Shown here one piece after another: positions 43,689-53,312 of a stretch of DNA of 64,000 nt. How positions within the stretch are numbered: the first letter of the stretch is position 1; every line of letters begins with the position of its first letter. The stretch is from Brucella thiophenivorans. Its GTDB lineage: Bacteria > Pseudomonadota > Alphaproteobacteria > Rhizobiales > Rhizobiaceae. Location: positions 310,001-374,000 of the forward strand of contig NZ_NNRJ01000051.1 in assembly GCF_002252445.1 (NCBI RefSeq), written 5' to 3'. The notes beneath the pieces were generated by a model. It was not told where the DNA came from, did not search any database, and saw nothing but the letters and a program-made list of their open reading frames with translations. A program made the position numbers and the translations under genes.

Positions 43689-44063
43689 GTCATTCTCCTT
43701 TTGCGGATTTGAGATAAATCCGCCATCAAATCACTTCAAACTCAACCCGACGCATATAGGTAGTATCGTGCTATTTTGAACACTTCATATATGCATATGC
43801 GGTTAATCGGGATGCAATGACAGCCGTAATTGGTAACATTCACGAGAATATACCATTGGAGAGTTGAATTTAAATCGATTAGATTATAGACAAAGGGTAC
43901 ACGAAAATCGCATTCTGCTATTAAGAGCGCATCCTGAAAAGTGTGAAAAGGTTTTCGGATAAGATGCGCGTAGAAACAAATAGTTAGAGCGCAGATCTGA
44001 TTCTATCAGATCGAAACGCGCTCTAAGAATCTGATTTGCGTCAGAAGTGGAAGAGAACAGTAT
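43689..44063. other. Intergenic region upstream of zwf with palindromic repeat
   Basis: About 375 bases hold the zwf promoter. The text from 43925 to 44050 (GAAAAGTGTGAAAAGG, AGATGCGCG, then the 43984-44026 palindrome) looks like a dispersed Rhizobiales intergenic repeat. No gene is seen; an antisense frame over the zwf start is a shadow. Confidence 0.5.
43984..44026. repeat. Long nested palindrome upstream of zwf
   Basis: TTAGAGCGC (43984-43992) pairs with GCGCTCTAA (44018-44026), and GATCTGAT (43994-44001) pairs with ATCAGATC (44005-44012). Related GAGCGC text is common in Rhizobiales intergenic repeats. Confidence 0.65.
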
Positions 44064-45536
44064 ATGACCAGCCAGATAATACCGGTAGAGCCCTTCGATT
44101 GCATCGTTTTTGGTGGTTCCGGCGATCTTGCCGAACGCAAACTGATTCCTGCGCTGTACCAGCGTCAGCGTGCGGGTCAGCTCAGTGAGCCTACGCGCAT
44201 CATCGGTGCCTCGCGCAGTGCCATGACCGATGAGGAATATCGCAAGTTTGCCCGCGATGCGATAAACGAACACGTAAAGCCTGCGGAAATTGACACCAAC
44301 GAAGTCGAGACGTTCATTGCCCGCCTGACCTATGTCGCGGTCGATGCAAAATCAGAAGACGGCTGGGCTGCTCTGAAAGATGCCATTGGCAAAAAGCCTG
44401 AGAAGATCAGGGCTTTTTATCTCGCAGTCAGCCCAACACTGTTTGGTGACATCGCCAACCGTCTCAAGTCGCATGGCCTCATCACCCGCGACACGCGCAT
44501 CATTGTTGAAAAGCCAATTGGCCGTGATCTTGAATCCGCCAATGCACTCAACGACACGATTGGCAGCGTTTTCCGCGAAGATCAGATTTTCCGTATCGAC
44601 CATTATCTCGGCAAGGAAACTGTTCAGAACCTGATGGCGCTACGCTTTGCCAATGCACTTTATGAGCCACTGTGGAATTCCGCACATATCGACCATGTAC
44701 AGATCACTGTTGCTGAAGAAGTCGGTCTTGAAGGCCGTGCAGGCTATTACAACACTGCTGGTGCGCTCCGCGATATGGTGCAGAACCATATTCTCCAGCT
44801 TCTCTGCCTCGTCGCCATGGAACCACCATCGTCGCTAGAAGCTGATGCCGTGCATGACGAAAAGGTTAAGGTGTTGCGTTCGTTGAAGCCAATCACCACT
44901 GCCAACGTCGAAGACGTCACAGTGCGTGGACAATATCGAGCCGGCGCATCCGCAGGCGGTCCGGTAAAGGGCTATCTTGACGATCTTGGCAGCGACACCA
45001 GCAACACTGAAACCTTCGTGGCGCTGAAAGCCGAAATTGACAATTGGCGCTGGGCTGGCGTTCCGTTCTACCTGCGCACAGGCAAGCGTCTTGCCACCCG
45101 CGTGTCGGAAATCGTCGTCACTTTCAAGCCGATACCGCATTCTATCTTCGGTGAGAATGCCGGTAAGGTCGTGGCAAACCAGCTCGTTATTCGCTTGCAG
45201 CCTGATGAAGGTGTGAAGCAGTGGCTGATGATCAAAGATCCGGGGCCGGGCGGTATGCGCCTGCGTCACGTTCCGCTGGACATGAGCTTTGCAGAATCGT
45301 TCAGTGAACGGAATCCCGATGCTTATGAGCGCCTAATCATGGACGTTGTTCGTGGCAATCAGACATTGTTCATGCGTCGTGATGAAGTGGAAGCGGCATG
45401 GCGCTGGGTTGATCCAATCCTCAATGGTTGGGAAGTGAACAACCAGCAGGTTCAGGGCTACACGTCCGGCACGTGGGGGCCATCTTCTTCCATCGCTCTG
45501 ATTGAGCGTGATGGCCGGACCTGGCACGAAAGCTAA
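44064..45536 (+). CDS. zwf: Glucose-6-phosphate 1-dehydrogenase
   Basis: Oxidises glucose 6-phosphate to 6-phosphogluconolactone, with NADP as the usual cofactor. It has 490 residues. The coenzyme motif is FGGSGDLAERKLIPAL, the EKPIGRDL motif follows, and the active-site signature RIDHYLGKETVQNL has the catalytic His. The ATG at 44064 follows GGAAGAGAACAGTAT. It is first of the Entner-Doudoroff run zwf-pgl-edd. Confidence 0.96.
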   Translation: MTSQIIPVEPFDCIVFGGSGDLAERKLIPALYQRQRAGQLSEPTRIIGASRSAMTDEEYRKFARDAINEHVKPAEIDTNEVETFIARLTYVAVDAKSEDGWAALKDAIGKKPEKIRAFYLAVSPTLFGDIANRLKSHGLITRDTRIIVEKPIGRDLESANALNDTIGSVFREDQIFRIDHYLGKETVQNLMALRFANALYEPLWNSAHIDHVQITVAEEVGLEGRAGYYNTAGALRDMVQNHILQLLCLVAMEPPSSLEADAVHDEKVKVLRSLKPITTANVEDVTVRGQYRAGASAGGPVKGYLDDLGSDTSNTETFVALKAEIDNWRWAGVPFYLRTGKRLATRVSEIVVTFKPIPHSIFGENAGKVVANQLVIRLQPDEGVKQWLMIKDPGPGGMRLRHVPLDMSFAESFSERNPDAYERLIMDVVRGNQTLFMRRDEVEAAWRWVDPILNGWEVNNQQVQGYTSGTWGPSSSIALIERDGRTWHES

Positions 45537-45658
45537 GAATACAAACACCGGAGACGTTGACAGACATTTCCGGATAAGTCTTTGTGCCAAAAAAAGAGCG
45601 AGCATTACATCTGATTTGGGGTGTTCGCTCTGGACTGTCCTGACTTGAAAGGTATGGC

Positions 45659-46357
45659 ATGAGCATCGAACGGCACGATTTTAACAGCGGAACGGAACTG
45701 GCACAGTCGCTTTCTGAAGCGATTGCAAACAAGCTGGCTGCCGCAATCGCTGAGCGGGGGCATGCGACCATCGCTGTTTCCGGCGGCACAACGCCGCTCA
45801 AGCTGTTCGACATTCTATCTCGCAAGATGATCGACTGGACGCTCGTTACAATTACGCTCGTCGACGAACGTTTTGTGGCCCCGACCAATGAACGCTCAAA
45901 TGAGAAGCTTGTTCGCGATCATCTGTTGCGCGATCATGCAGGTGTAGCAAAATTCGTCGGCCTTTATAATCCGGCTGCGACGGCAGAAACCGCAGCGCTT
46001 GCCGCCGCCAACCGCATTGATGCGCTGCATCGTCCTTTCGATGTTGTGGTGCTTGGCATGGGCAATGATGGCCATACGGCATCGTTTTTCCCCAATGCTG
46101 ATAGGCTTGATCAGGCAATCGATGCCAAGACCAAGGCCGTTGTTCTGCCAATCCATGCAGAAGGTGCAGGCGAAAAGCGTCTGACGCTGACTTTGCCACT
46201 ATTGGTGGAAGCCGACATGCTGGTTCTGCATATTGAAGGCGCTGCTAAGCAGGCAACTCTTGAGAAGGCACTCTCCAGCGACGACGAGAATGAAATGCCG
46301 GTTCGCGCCGTGTTCCGTCACGCGCGTAAGCCCATACAACTCTACTGGACGAGCTAA
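45659..46357 (+). CDS. pgl: 6-phosphogluconolactonase
   Basis: Hydrolyses 6-phosphogluconolactone to 6-phosphogluconate, between the zwf and edd steps. It has 232 residues, typical of bacterial DevB/Pgl. It shows TIAVSGGTTPLKLF, the VDERFV motif and GMGNDGHTASFFP. The ATG at 45659 follows GAAAGGTATGGC. It lies 122 bases after zwf and 90 before edd. Confidence 0.95.
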   Translation: MSIERHDFNSGTELAQSLSEAIANKLAAAIAERGHATIAVSGGTTPLKLFDILSRKMIDWTLVTITLVDERFVAPTNERSNEKLVRDHLLRDHAGVAKFVGLYNPAATAETAALAAANRIDALHRPFDVVVLGMGNDGHTASFFPNADRLDQAIDAKTKAVVLPIHAEGAGEKRLTLTLPLLVEADMLVLHIEGAAKQATLEKALSSDDENEMPVRAVFRHARKPIQLYWTS

Positions 46358-46447
46358 CAGTCTCAATTAGGACGCAGTTTGCGTTTGGGACTGTCGGCGT
46401 TAAACTGAGCCACAGGCAAGCCTGAAATTATTTCACAGGTGATACCC

Positions 46448-48271
46448 ATGACGACGCAAACTGCGCATACCCGCATCAAGGCCATCACGGAGCGTATCGT
46501 TGAACGCTCGAAACCCACCCGCGAAGCCTATCTCGGACGTGTGCGAGAGGCTGCTTCCCGCAAGCCTCACCGCTCAGTCCTTGGTTGCGCTAATCTCGCC
46601 CACGGGTTCGCAGCCTGTGGCTCAAATGACAAGGCGGCTCTCACCGCCGATGTCGTGCCAAATCTCGGCATTATCACCGCTTATAATGACATGCTTTCGG
46701 CACACCAGCCGTTTGAAACCTATCCCGAACTGATCCGACAAGCTGCGCGCGAAGCAGGCGGCGTAGCACAGGTTGCAGGCGGCGTGCCTGCAATGTGCGA
46801 TGGGGTCACGCAAGGCTTCGCTGGCATGGAGCTCTCGTTGTTCTCACGCGAAGTCATTGCCATGGCTGCGGCTGTCGGCCTATCGCATGATATGTTTGAT
46901 GCTGCCGTCTATCTTGGTGTCTGCGACAAGATCGTGCCGGGGCTTATCATCGGTGCTCTGACATTTGGCCATTTGCCAGCCGTTTTCATCCCGGCTGGCC
47001 CAATGACAAGCGGCCTGCCTAATGATCAGAAAGCCAAGACCCGTCAGCTTTATGCCGAAGGCAAAGTCGGGCGTGCAGAACTGCTTGAGTCGGAGTCAAA
47101 GTCCTATCACGGCCCCGGCACCTGCACCTTCTATGGCACGGCCAATTCCAACCAAATGCTGATGGAAATTATGGGGCTGCATCTGCCCGGCTCGTCCTTT
47201 GTCAATCCCGGCACGCCTTTGCGCGATGCCCTCACCCGTGAAGCCGCCAAGCGCGCACTGGCAATTACGGCTTGCGGCAACGAATATACGGCGGTCGGCG
47301 AAATGCTTAACGAGCGGTCTTTCGTCAATGGCATTATAGGGCTGAACGCAACCGGCGGTTCAACCAACCACACCATTCATCTGATCGCCATGGCAGCCGC
47401 CGCGGGCATAAAGCTGACATGGAAAGATATTTCTGAAATATCTGATATTGTTCCACTTTTGGCGCGAGTTTATCCAAATGGTCTGGCCGATGTGAACCAT
47501 TTTCACGCAGCAGGTGGCATGGGCTTTTTGATCCGCGAATTACTCGATGGCGGCATTCTGCATGAAGATGTCCGCACCGTCTGGGGTGAAGGTCTGCGAC
47601 CTTATGCGATTGAACCGAAGCTTGGGCCCAATGGCACGGTTGTTCGCGAACCCGTTCCCGAAAAGAGCGGCGACGACAAGGTGCTGGCCAAGGTCAATTC
47701 ACCGTTCCAGTCGACAGGTGGCCTAAAGGTTCTCACCGGCAATATTGGCAATGCAATTATCAAAGTTTCGGCCGTAAAGTCTGAGCGCCATGTCATTGAA
47801 GCGCCGGCGAAAGTCTTCAACGACCAGGTCGAATTGCAGGCGGCATTCAAGGCTGGCGACTTGACCGGCGATTTCATTGCCGTCGTCCGCTATCAGGGTC
47901 CAAAAGCCAATGGCATGCCGGAACTCCACAAGCTGATGACCGTGCTCGGCATTTTGCAGGATCGCGGTCAGCGCGTGGCCCTTGTCACCGATGGCCGACT
48001 TTCGGGTGCGTCAGGCAAGGTACCGTCAGCCATTCACGTAACGCCGGAAGCACTGGATGGTGGTGCCATCGGAAAAATCCACAATGGCGATATTGTTCGG
48101 CTTGATGCAGTTAACGGCACGCTCGAAGTTCTGATCAATGATGCGCTTCTTGATGAGCGCATCGCACATCGTCCCGATCTTTCAGGCAATGAGCATGGAA
48201 TGGGGCGCGAGCTCTTCAGCGCTTTCCGTCAGATCGCTGGTCGTGCAGATGAAGGCGCTTCAGTTTTTTAG
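46448..48271 (+). CDS. edd: Phosphogluconate dehydratase
   Basis: Dehydrates 6-phosphogluconate to KDPG (Entner-Doudoroff pathway); an Fe-S dehydratase of the IlvD/Edd family. It has 607 residues. Cluster cysteines lie in [12 protein letters not shown] and [16 protein letters not shown]. The [19 protein letters not shown] segment (cited as [16 protein letters not shown]) is typical. I chose the ATG at 46448 with AGGTGA upstream; a GTG at 46439 is possible. A terminator follows at 48335. Confidence 0.96.
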   Translation: MTTQTAHTRIKAITERIVERSKPTREAYLGRVREAASRKPHRSVLGCANLAHGFAACGSNDKAALTADVVPNLGIITAYNDMLSAHQPFETYPELIRQAAREAGGVAQVAGGVPAMCDGVTQGFAGMELSLFSREVIAMAAAVGLSHDMFDAAVYLGVCDKIVPGLIIGALTFGHLPAVFIPAGPMTSGLPNDQKAKTRQLYAEGKVGRAELLESESKSYHGPGTCTFYGTANSNQMLMEIMGLHLPGSSFVNPGTPLRDALTREAAKRALAITACGNEYTAVGEMLNERSFVNGIIGLNATGGSTNHTIHLIAMAAAAGIKLTWKDISEISDIVPLLARVYPNGLADVNHFHAAGGMGFLIRELLDGGILHEDVRTVWGEGLRPYAIEPKLGPNGTVVREPVPEKSGDDKVLAKVNSPFQSTGGLKVLTGNIGNAIIKVSAVKSERHVIEAPAKVFNDQVELQAAFKAGDLTGDFIAVVRYQGPKANGMPELHKLMTVLGILQDRGQRVALVTDGRLSGASGKVPSAIHVTPEALDGGAIGKIHNGDIVRLDAVNGTLEVLINDALLDERIAHRPDLSGNEHGMGRELFSAFRQIAGRADEGASVF

Positions 48272-48334
48272 AATCTAAAAAGTATGTCTTCCAAAACGGG
48301 GACCCGATTTTGGGAGACATGATCAAAGCAAAAG

Positions 48335-48362
48335 AGGCCGCATGGATCATGCGGCCTTTTCT
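48335..48362. terminator. Bidirectional terminator between edd and folD
   Basis: AGGCCGCATG (48335-48344), loop GAT, CATGCGGCCT (48348-48357), then TTTTC, between convergent genes. Confidence 0.8.
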
Positions 48363-48368
48363 TTATGT

Positions 48369-49268
48369 TTAAAATATTGGCTTTTCAAAGCCTGCACTGC
48401 GGCAGGCGGCCGTCAGCGTATTGGCCATCAGCATAGCGATGGTCATCGGACCAACACCACCCGGAACCGGAGTAATGGCACCGGCCACTTTTTCCGCATC
48501 TGAAAAGTCGACATCACCGACCAGACGCGTCTTGCCTTCGCCCTTTTCAGGTGCCGGAATGCGATTGATGCCAACATCAATTACCGTCGCACCGGGCTTC
48601 ACCCAATCACTCTTGACCATCTGCGGACGTCCAACAGCAGCAACCAGAATATCGGCAGTGCGCGCAATCGCTGGCAAATCCTTGGTGCGGCTATGCGCAA
48701 CGGTGACCGTCGCATTCGCTGCCAACAGCAAGTTGAACATCGGCTTACCGACGATGTTGGAACGACCAATGACGACAGCGTTCAATCCCGACAGATTTCG
48801 TCCATGAACGCGCTCGATCATGATCATCGCACCAGCAGGTGTACAAGGCACAAACGCCGTATCGACCTCACCCGTACCGAGCTTTCCAACATTGATGAAA
48901 TGAAAGCCATCGACGTCCTTTTCGGGTGTGATTGTCTGGATCACACGGCCTGCATCGATATGCTTGGGCAGCGGGAGCTGCACCAGAATTCCGTGAATGG
49001 CAGGATCACTGTTGAGGCTGTCGATGAGATCAAGAAGCTCTGCTTCCGAAGCATCTTCGGGCAAATCATGCTGAACCGAAACAAAACCGCATTCCTTGGC
49101 TTTTTTGCTTTTCGAGGCCACATAGACCTGACTTGCCGGGTCTTCGCCGACGATCACCACCGCAATACCCGGAACCACGCCAGTGGCTGCCACGAGCTTT
49201 TCGGTTTCACGCTTCACCGTGGAAACCACATCCCCGGCGAGCTTCTTGCCATCGATCAATTGGGCCAT
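48369..49268 (-). CDS. folD: Bifunctional methylenetetrahydrofolate dehydrogenase/cyclohydrolase
   Basis: Interconverts 5,10-methylene-, methenyl- and 10-formyl-tetrahydrofolate in one-carbon metabolism. It has 299 residues. Seen: [13 protein letters not shown] with the catalytic Lys, [10 protein letters not shown], the PEKDVDGFH motif, [11 protein letters not shown] and the [12 protein letters not shown] end. The ATG at 49268 is the natural start. It stands alone and converges on edd. Confidence 0.96.
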   Translation of the reverse strand: MAQLIDGKKLAGDVVSTVKRETEKLVAATGVVPGIAVVIVGEDPASQVYVASKSKKAKECGFVSVQHDLPEDASEAELLDLIDSLNSDPAIHGILVQLPLPKHIDAGRVIQTITPEKDVDGFHFINVGKLGTGEVDTAFVPCTPAGAMIMIERVHGRNLSGLNAVVIGRSNIVGKPMFNLLLAANATVTVAHSRTKDLPAIARTADILVAAVGRPQMVKSDWVKPGATVIDVGINRIPAPEKGEGKTRLVGDVDFSDAEKVAGAITPVPGGVGPMTIAMLMANTLTAACRSAGFEKPIF

Positions 49269-49378
49269 ATCGAATGCTCCGTTTTAAGCCAGCGATGCCT
49301 TGGGATACATCGCCTCTGTAAAGAAGATATGCCAATAAGCGTCATCAATGGATAAGACAATCTCTGAAAGATCAACTT

Positions 49379-49981
49379 TCAGGATAAAGTTGCAAAATGC
49401 CGGAGCGTGAAAGCTATTTCATAGATAAGCGCTATGGTTATGAAGGTCGCATGATAACGCCGATTATCGGTGAACATGGCCACAATGCTTGCAGCAATCA
49501 ATGCGCCGATACGAACGGGATATTCAAAGCCATAGAGATTGAAATGGTCTATCCCCTTGAGAAGCGTATCCACAATATCAGCGACGTAAAGCAGAGCCAG
49601 AAGGCCGAAAAACCACTTTCGACGCGAAATAAAGTAATCGCGATAACCAGTATACTCCCCCATATTGTCTGGAAACAGCAATGTGCATAGCAGGAAGTAA
49701 AGCCCCGCATAAAAGATGACAAAGAAGTAAATTTCGAAAGTCCAGAGGTGGATATTTCGCAAACTGAATTCAAACCACCAGAAATGGATGACTGAGAGAA
49801 GGAGAAACGCGACCCATGCAATATGAACAGGATATATGTTCTGTTTGCCCGGATGCTGGATAAAGCGGGCAACACCTGTCAGAAGGCGCGACACACTCAA
49901 GCCCAAAATAATGCCAATAATAATGCGGACATGCACGAAAGCGTCTGCAGGTGGTACACCTGTTGTTAATGCCGGATCCAT
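49379..49981 (-). CDS. Hypothetical multi-pass membrane protein
   Basis: Protein of 200 residues with about six membrane helices (for example IIIGIILGLSVSRLLTGVA, IAWVAFLLLSVIHFWWFEF, YFFVIFYAGLYFLLCTLLF). No family is recognised. Polar loops contain HPGKQNIYP and PDNMGEYTGYRDYF. The ATG at 49981 has GAGGGGGAAACA upstream; the frame upstream is open but lacks an SD. It is a single gene divergent from proC. Confidence 0.65.
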   Translation of the reverse strand: MDPALTTGVPPADAFVHVRIIIGIILGLSVSRLLTGVARFIQHPGKQNIYPVHIAWVAFLLLSVIHFWWFEFSLRNIHLWTFEIYFFVIFYAGLYFLLCTLLFPDNMGEYTGYRDYFISRRKWFFGLLALLYVADIVDTLLKGIDHFNLYGFEYPVRIGALIAASIVAMFTDNRRYHATFITIALIYEIAFTLRHFATLS

Positions 49982-50181
49982 TGTTTCCCCCTCAATGGCA
50001 GAGCGGTTCCTGTTTAAGAAGAGCACATTCGCTCATAAAAATGAGTAATCAATAAATCACACCAAATTATAAAATGACGGTTCATTTCAACGATAGAGTT
50101 TTTGTGACTTAGCCTTGCGGATGGTGGCAGGTGAAGGCTATACCCGACACCACATGATTTTCAGATAGGCGGAACACTCTT

Positions 50182-50997
50182 ATGCAAGATACAGTCATTC
50201 TCGTGGGTTGCGGCAATATGGGCTTCGCTATGCTCAAAGGCTGGCTCGACAGCGGCATTTTGCAATCAGAGAATGTTCACGTCGTTGAACCATCTGAGTC
50301 TCTTCAGGCTCGCGCAGCGCTTGCGGGTGTAAATGCCTGCTCAAGTGCGGAATCCCTGTCCGATGACCTCAATCCGCGAATGGTGCTTATCGCCGTAAAG
50401 CCGCAGGTCATGGGCGATGTACTGCCAGCCTATAAGCGCTTTGCACCCAATGCCACTTTCGTCAGTGTCGCTGCGGGCATCCCGGTCTCGTTTTTCGAAA
50501 AGCATCTTGGCAGCGATGCACGGATCATGCGCTGTATGCCAAACACACCAGCCGCAATCGGCAAGGGTATGCTCGTCACCTATAAGAATGGCAATGTACG
50601 CGAAGAAGATGCGGCTTTTGTAAAGAGCCTGCTCAAGACTTCCGGCAAAGTGGCAAGCATTACCGACGAAGCGCAGATGGATGCTGTGACTGCAGTTTCA
50701 GGCTCCGGTCCGGCCTATGTGTTCCACTTCATCGAAGCCTTGACTGACGCAGGTGTTACGGCTGGACTGCCACGCGAAACCGCAGCACTTCTTGCCATGC
50801 AGACCGTGATGGGTGCAGGCGCGTTGGCTGCTTCAAGCACCGACAGCCCAACAAAGCTTCGCGAACAGGTCACAAGCCCAAATGGCACCACTGCCGCAGC
50901 GCTCGACGTGCTTATGGGCGAGAACAGCCTCAAGAATCTCGTGACAGAGGCCGTTGAAGCTGCTCGCAATCGTTCGATTGAACTCGGCAAGGCTTAA
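50182..50997 (+). CDS. proC: Pyrroline-5-carboxylate reductase
   Basis: Last step of proline synthesis, reducing pyrroline-5-carboxylate with NAD(P)H. It has 271 residues. The dinucleotide motif is VGCGNMGFAMLKG. It also has MRCMPNTPAAIGKG, AVSGSGPAYVFHFIEAL and the C-terminal LREQVTSPNGTTAAAL signature. The ATG at 50182 has AGGCGG in its leader. The TAA overlaps the stop of the convergent ATPase gene in a shared TTAA. Confidence 0.95.
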   Translation: MQDTVILVGCGNMGFAMLKGWLDSGILQSENVHVVEPSESLQARAALAGVNACSSAESLSDDLNPRMVLIAVKPQVMGDVLPAYKRFAPNATFVSVAAGIPVSFFEKHLGSDARIMRCMPNTPAAIGKGMLVTYKNGNVREEDAAFVKSLLKTSGKVASITDEAQMDAVTAVSGSGPAYVFHFIEALTDAGVTAGLPRETAALLAMQTVMGAGALAASSTDSPTKLREQVTSPNGTTAAALDVLMGENSLKNLVTEAVEAARNRSIELGKA

Positions 50998-51737
50998 GTG
51001 AGAATTCTTGGTACCGCCTCGATCAGCGCTTTCGTAACAGGCGCGTGCGGAGCCGCAATCAGCTCTCGTGTCGGGCGACATTCAACAATGCGCCCGCCCT
51101 CCATCACTGCAATACGATCAGACATCTGGGCGGCGACTGCCAGATCATGCGTGATAAACAAATATGCCGTACCTTCGGCCTTTTGTATTTCCTGCAACAA
51201 TTTTAGAATTGCGCCACGCACCGTCACATCAAGCGCCGACACAGCTTCATCCAAAACTATGAGCGATGGAGACGTTGCCAGTGCCCGCGCAATCGCCACA
51301 CGTTGGCGTTGACCGCCAGAAATCTCATGAACACCGCGCTGTGCCAATTTCGGATCAAGTCCAACCTTTTGCAATAGTTCTGCAATATCGCGCTTCACGC
51401 GATGAACCCGCAACGGTTCGCGCAAAAGATCACATACGCTTGCACGCGGATTGAAAGCGGATAGCGGGTCCTGAAACACCATCTGCATGCGGGCGCGATG
51501 CTTTCGCAATGCGGTGCCTTTTAGTGCAAGCCAATCTTCATTCTCAAACAGAACGGTGCCGGTATCAAGCGAATGCAATCGCAAAAGACAACGGGCTAGC
51601 GTGGACTTTCCGCTACCAGAAGGCCCGACCAAAGCAAGCGTTTCGCCGGCCGTGATGTCAATGCTCACCCGTTCCAGCACCAGACTATTGCCATTACGCG
51701 CACTCAATTCACTTGCCTGCAACAATGCCTCAACCAT
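50994..51737 (-). CDS. Peptide/nickel-type ABC transporter ATPase, second subunit (DppF-like)
   Basis: One of two ATPases of a peptide-family importer, 247 residues. Walker A GPSGSGKST, signature ISGGQRQRVAIARAL, Walker B LIVLDEAVSALD, H-loop THDLAV. It overlaps the preceding ATPase gene by eight bases (ATG at 51737). It lacks the C-terminal oligopeptide extension often seen in DppF. Last gene of a five-gene operon. Confidence 0.88.
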   Translation of the reverse strand: MVEALLQASELSARNGNSLVLERVSIDITAGETLALVGPSGSGKSTLARCLLRLHSLDTGTVLFENEDWLALKGTALRKHRARMQMVFQDPLSAFNPRASVCDLLREPLRVHRVKRDIAELLQKVGLDPKLAQRGVHEISGGQRQRVAIARALATSPSLIVLDEAVSALDVTVRGAILKLLQEIQKAEGTAYLFITHDLAVAAQMSDRIAVMEGGRIVECRPTRELIAAPHAPVTKALIEAVPRILT

Positions 51738-52485
51738 GATCAGGCTCCATCACCGGCAGCGCAGCGATCAGGGCCTTGGTGTATTCGCTCTGCGGGTTGG
51801 CGATGATTGCCTGCGCTGCTCCACTCTCAATGATCCGTCCATAATGAAATACGGCAATCCGATCAGCAAGACTAGATGCCAGTGCAATGTCGTGGGTGAT
51901 GAAAATCAAGGTCATGCCATCGGCGCGCACCAGTTCACGCAGAAGCGTCACGATTTCCTTTTGCACGATTGTATCAAGCGCGCTGGTCGGCTCATCAGCG
52001 ATCAGCAAATAAGGACCTGCCGCAATGGCAAGCGCTATCGCGATGCGCTGTTTTTGCCCGCCAGAGAACTGATGCGAATAACGTGAAAAACTGACTTCGG
52101 GTACAGGAACATGAACGCGTTGCAACAGCTTGATTGCTTTGTCTTTTGCCGCTTTGTAATCAAGCTTTTCATGTGCTCTAATTGTTTCAATCAATTGCCC
52201 GCCGACCCCCATCAAAGGATCAAAACTTGACACTGGATCCTGAAAAACAAATCCAATATCGCGCCCTGGCTTTGGTTGCCCTTGCGCCCAATTGATATTG
52301 CCAGACACCCTCGCATTGGGTGGCAGAAGATCGGCCAAGGTCAAGGCGAGCGTGCTTTTACCGGATCCACTTTCGCCGATAATAGCGATAATTTCGCCAG
52401 CCTTTATGTTGAGATCGATATTTTGCAGCGCCATCTCACGGCCATAGTGAACGCTCAGATTTTCGAGACGCATAAGCAATTTCAA
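51730..52485 (-). CDS. Peptide/nickel-type ABC transporter ATPase, first subunit (DppD-like)
   Basis: Partner ATPase of 251 residues. Walker A GESGSGKST, signature FSGGQKQRIAIALAI, Walker B LLIADEPTSALD, H-loop ITHDIAL. The TTG at 52485 has GAGGTG six bases upstream and overlaps the permease stop; an ATG at 52473 gives a shorter form. It forms a heterodimer with the following ATPase. Confidence 0.86.
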   Translation of the reverse strand: MKLLMRLENLSVHYGREMALQNIDLNIKAGEIIAIIGESGSGKSTLALTLADLLPPNARVSGNINWAQGQPKPGRDIGFVFQDPVSSFDPLMGVGGQLIETIRAHEKLDYKAAKDKAIKLLQRVHVPVPEVSFSRYSHQFSGGQKQRIAIALAIAAGPYLLIADEPTSALDTIVQKEIVTLLRELVRADGMTLIFITHDIALASSLADRIAVFHYGRIIESGAAQAIIANPQSEYTKALIAALPVMEPDHG

Positions 52486-53312
52486 GATCGCACCTCACGT
52501 CGCGCCGTGGCGTTCGTAATGCCCTCACCTGCAAGATAGACACCCACAACAGTCAATGCCAATGCTAGTCCCGGCAGAATGGAAAGCCATGGTGCAGAAC
52601 GCAGCACCGTGCGCCCTTCGGCAATCATGCCGCCCCATGTGATGCGGTTCGGGTCGCCAAGTCCCAAAAATGAAAGAGCTGCTTCAATCAGGATCGCCGA
52701 AGCCACAATCACCGGGACCAGCGCCAAAACAGGCGGCAAGGCATTCGGCAATATCTGGCGAAAGGCGATCTCCAGCGGATGCATGCCAATGACCCGCGCC
52801 GATGCCACATAATCGCGCTCGCGGATCGACAACACCTGCCCGCGCGTGAGGCGTGCGGCTTGCGTCCAGCTCGAAAGTGCGATTGCTAAAATAAGAACCG
52901 GCAGCGATGGCCCGGCAATACTAACCAGCGCAAGCGCCAGCAGAAAGCCTGGCACAGTCTGAAAAGCCTCTGTTATCCGCATAAGCACTTCATCGATCAA
53001 ACCGCCTGCAAAGCCTGCAAAAGTTCCAACCACCGTGCCAATGAGGATCGATGCGACCGCTGCAGCTAACCCAACAAGCAGCGATGTGCGGCTTGCATGA
53101 AAAAGCTCGGCCAGTACATCGCGCCCCAGCCGGTCGGTTCCTAGTGGAAAGGCGGCATTGTCAAACGGCGCAAGCAAAGGCGTTGCAACAATGCGCAACG
53201 GATCGCCGGGAAAAAACACTGGCGCGAAAAGTGCTGCTGTAATCAGCACCAACAGGATAATTGCGCCTGATATGCCCTCGCCAGTTGCAAAATAATGCCT
53301 GATTCCGATCAT
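52482..53312 (-). CDS. Peptide/nickel-type ABC transporter permease, DppC-like
   Basis: Inner-membrane permease, 276 residues. Typical DppC text: PLGTDRLGRDVLAELFHASR, then LTRGQVLSIRERDYVASARVIG (cited as VLSIRERDYVASARVIG) with the permease loop, and ILIEAALSFLGLGDP. The ATG at 53312 overlaps the stop of dppB (ATGA), which fixes this start over an upstream TTG. Couples with the DppB-like subunit. Confidence 0.89.
   Translation of the reverse strand: MIGIRHYFATGEGISGAIILLVLITAALFAPVFFPGDPLRIVATPLLAPFDNAAFPLGTDRLGRDVLAELFHASRTSLLVGLAAAVASILIGTVVGTFAGFAGGLIDEVLMRITEAFQTVPGFLLALALVSIAGPSLPVLILAIALSSWTQAARLTRGQVLSIRERDYVASARVIGMHPLEIAFRQILPNALPPVLALVPVIVASAILIEAALSFLGLGDPNRITWGGMIAEGRTVLRSAPWLSILPGLALALTVVGVYLAGEGITNATARREVRS

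Noticed and set aside
48693-49355. 220-codon plus-strand frame
   Set aside because: Antisense to folD, which is unmistakable; the product is Arg/His/Cys-rich shadow sequence.
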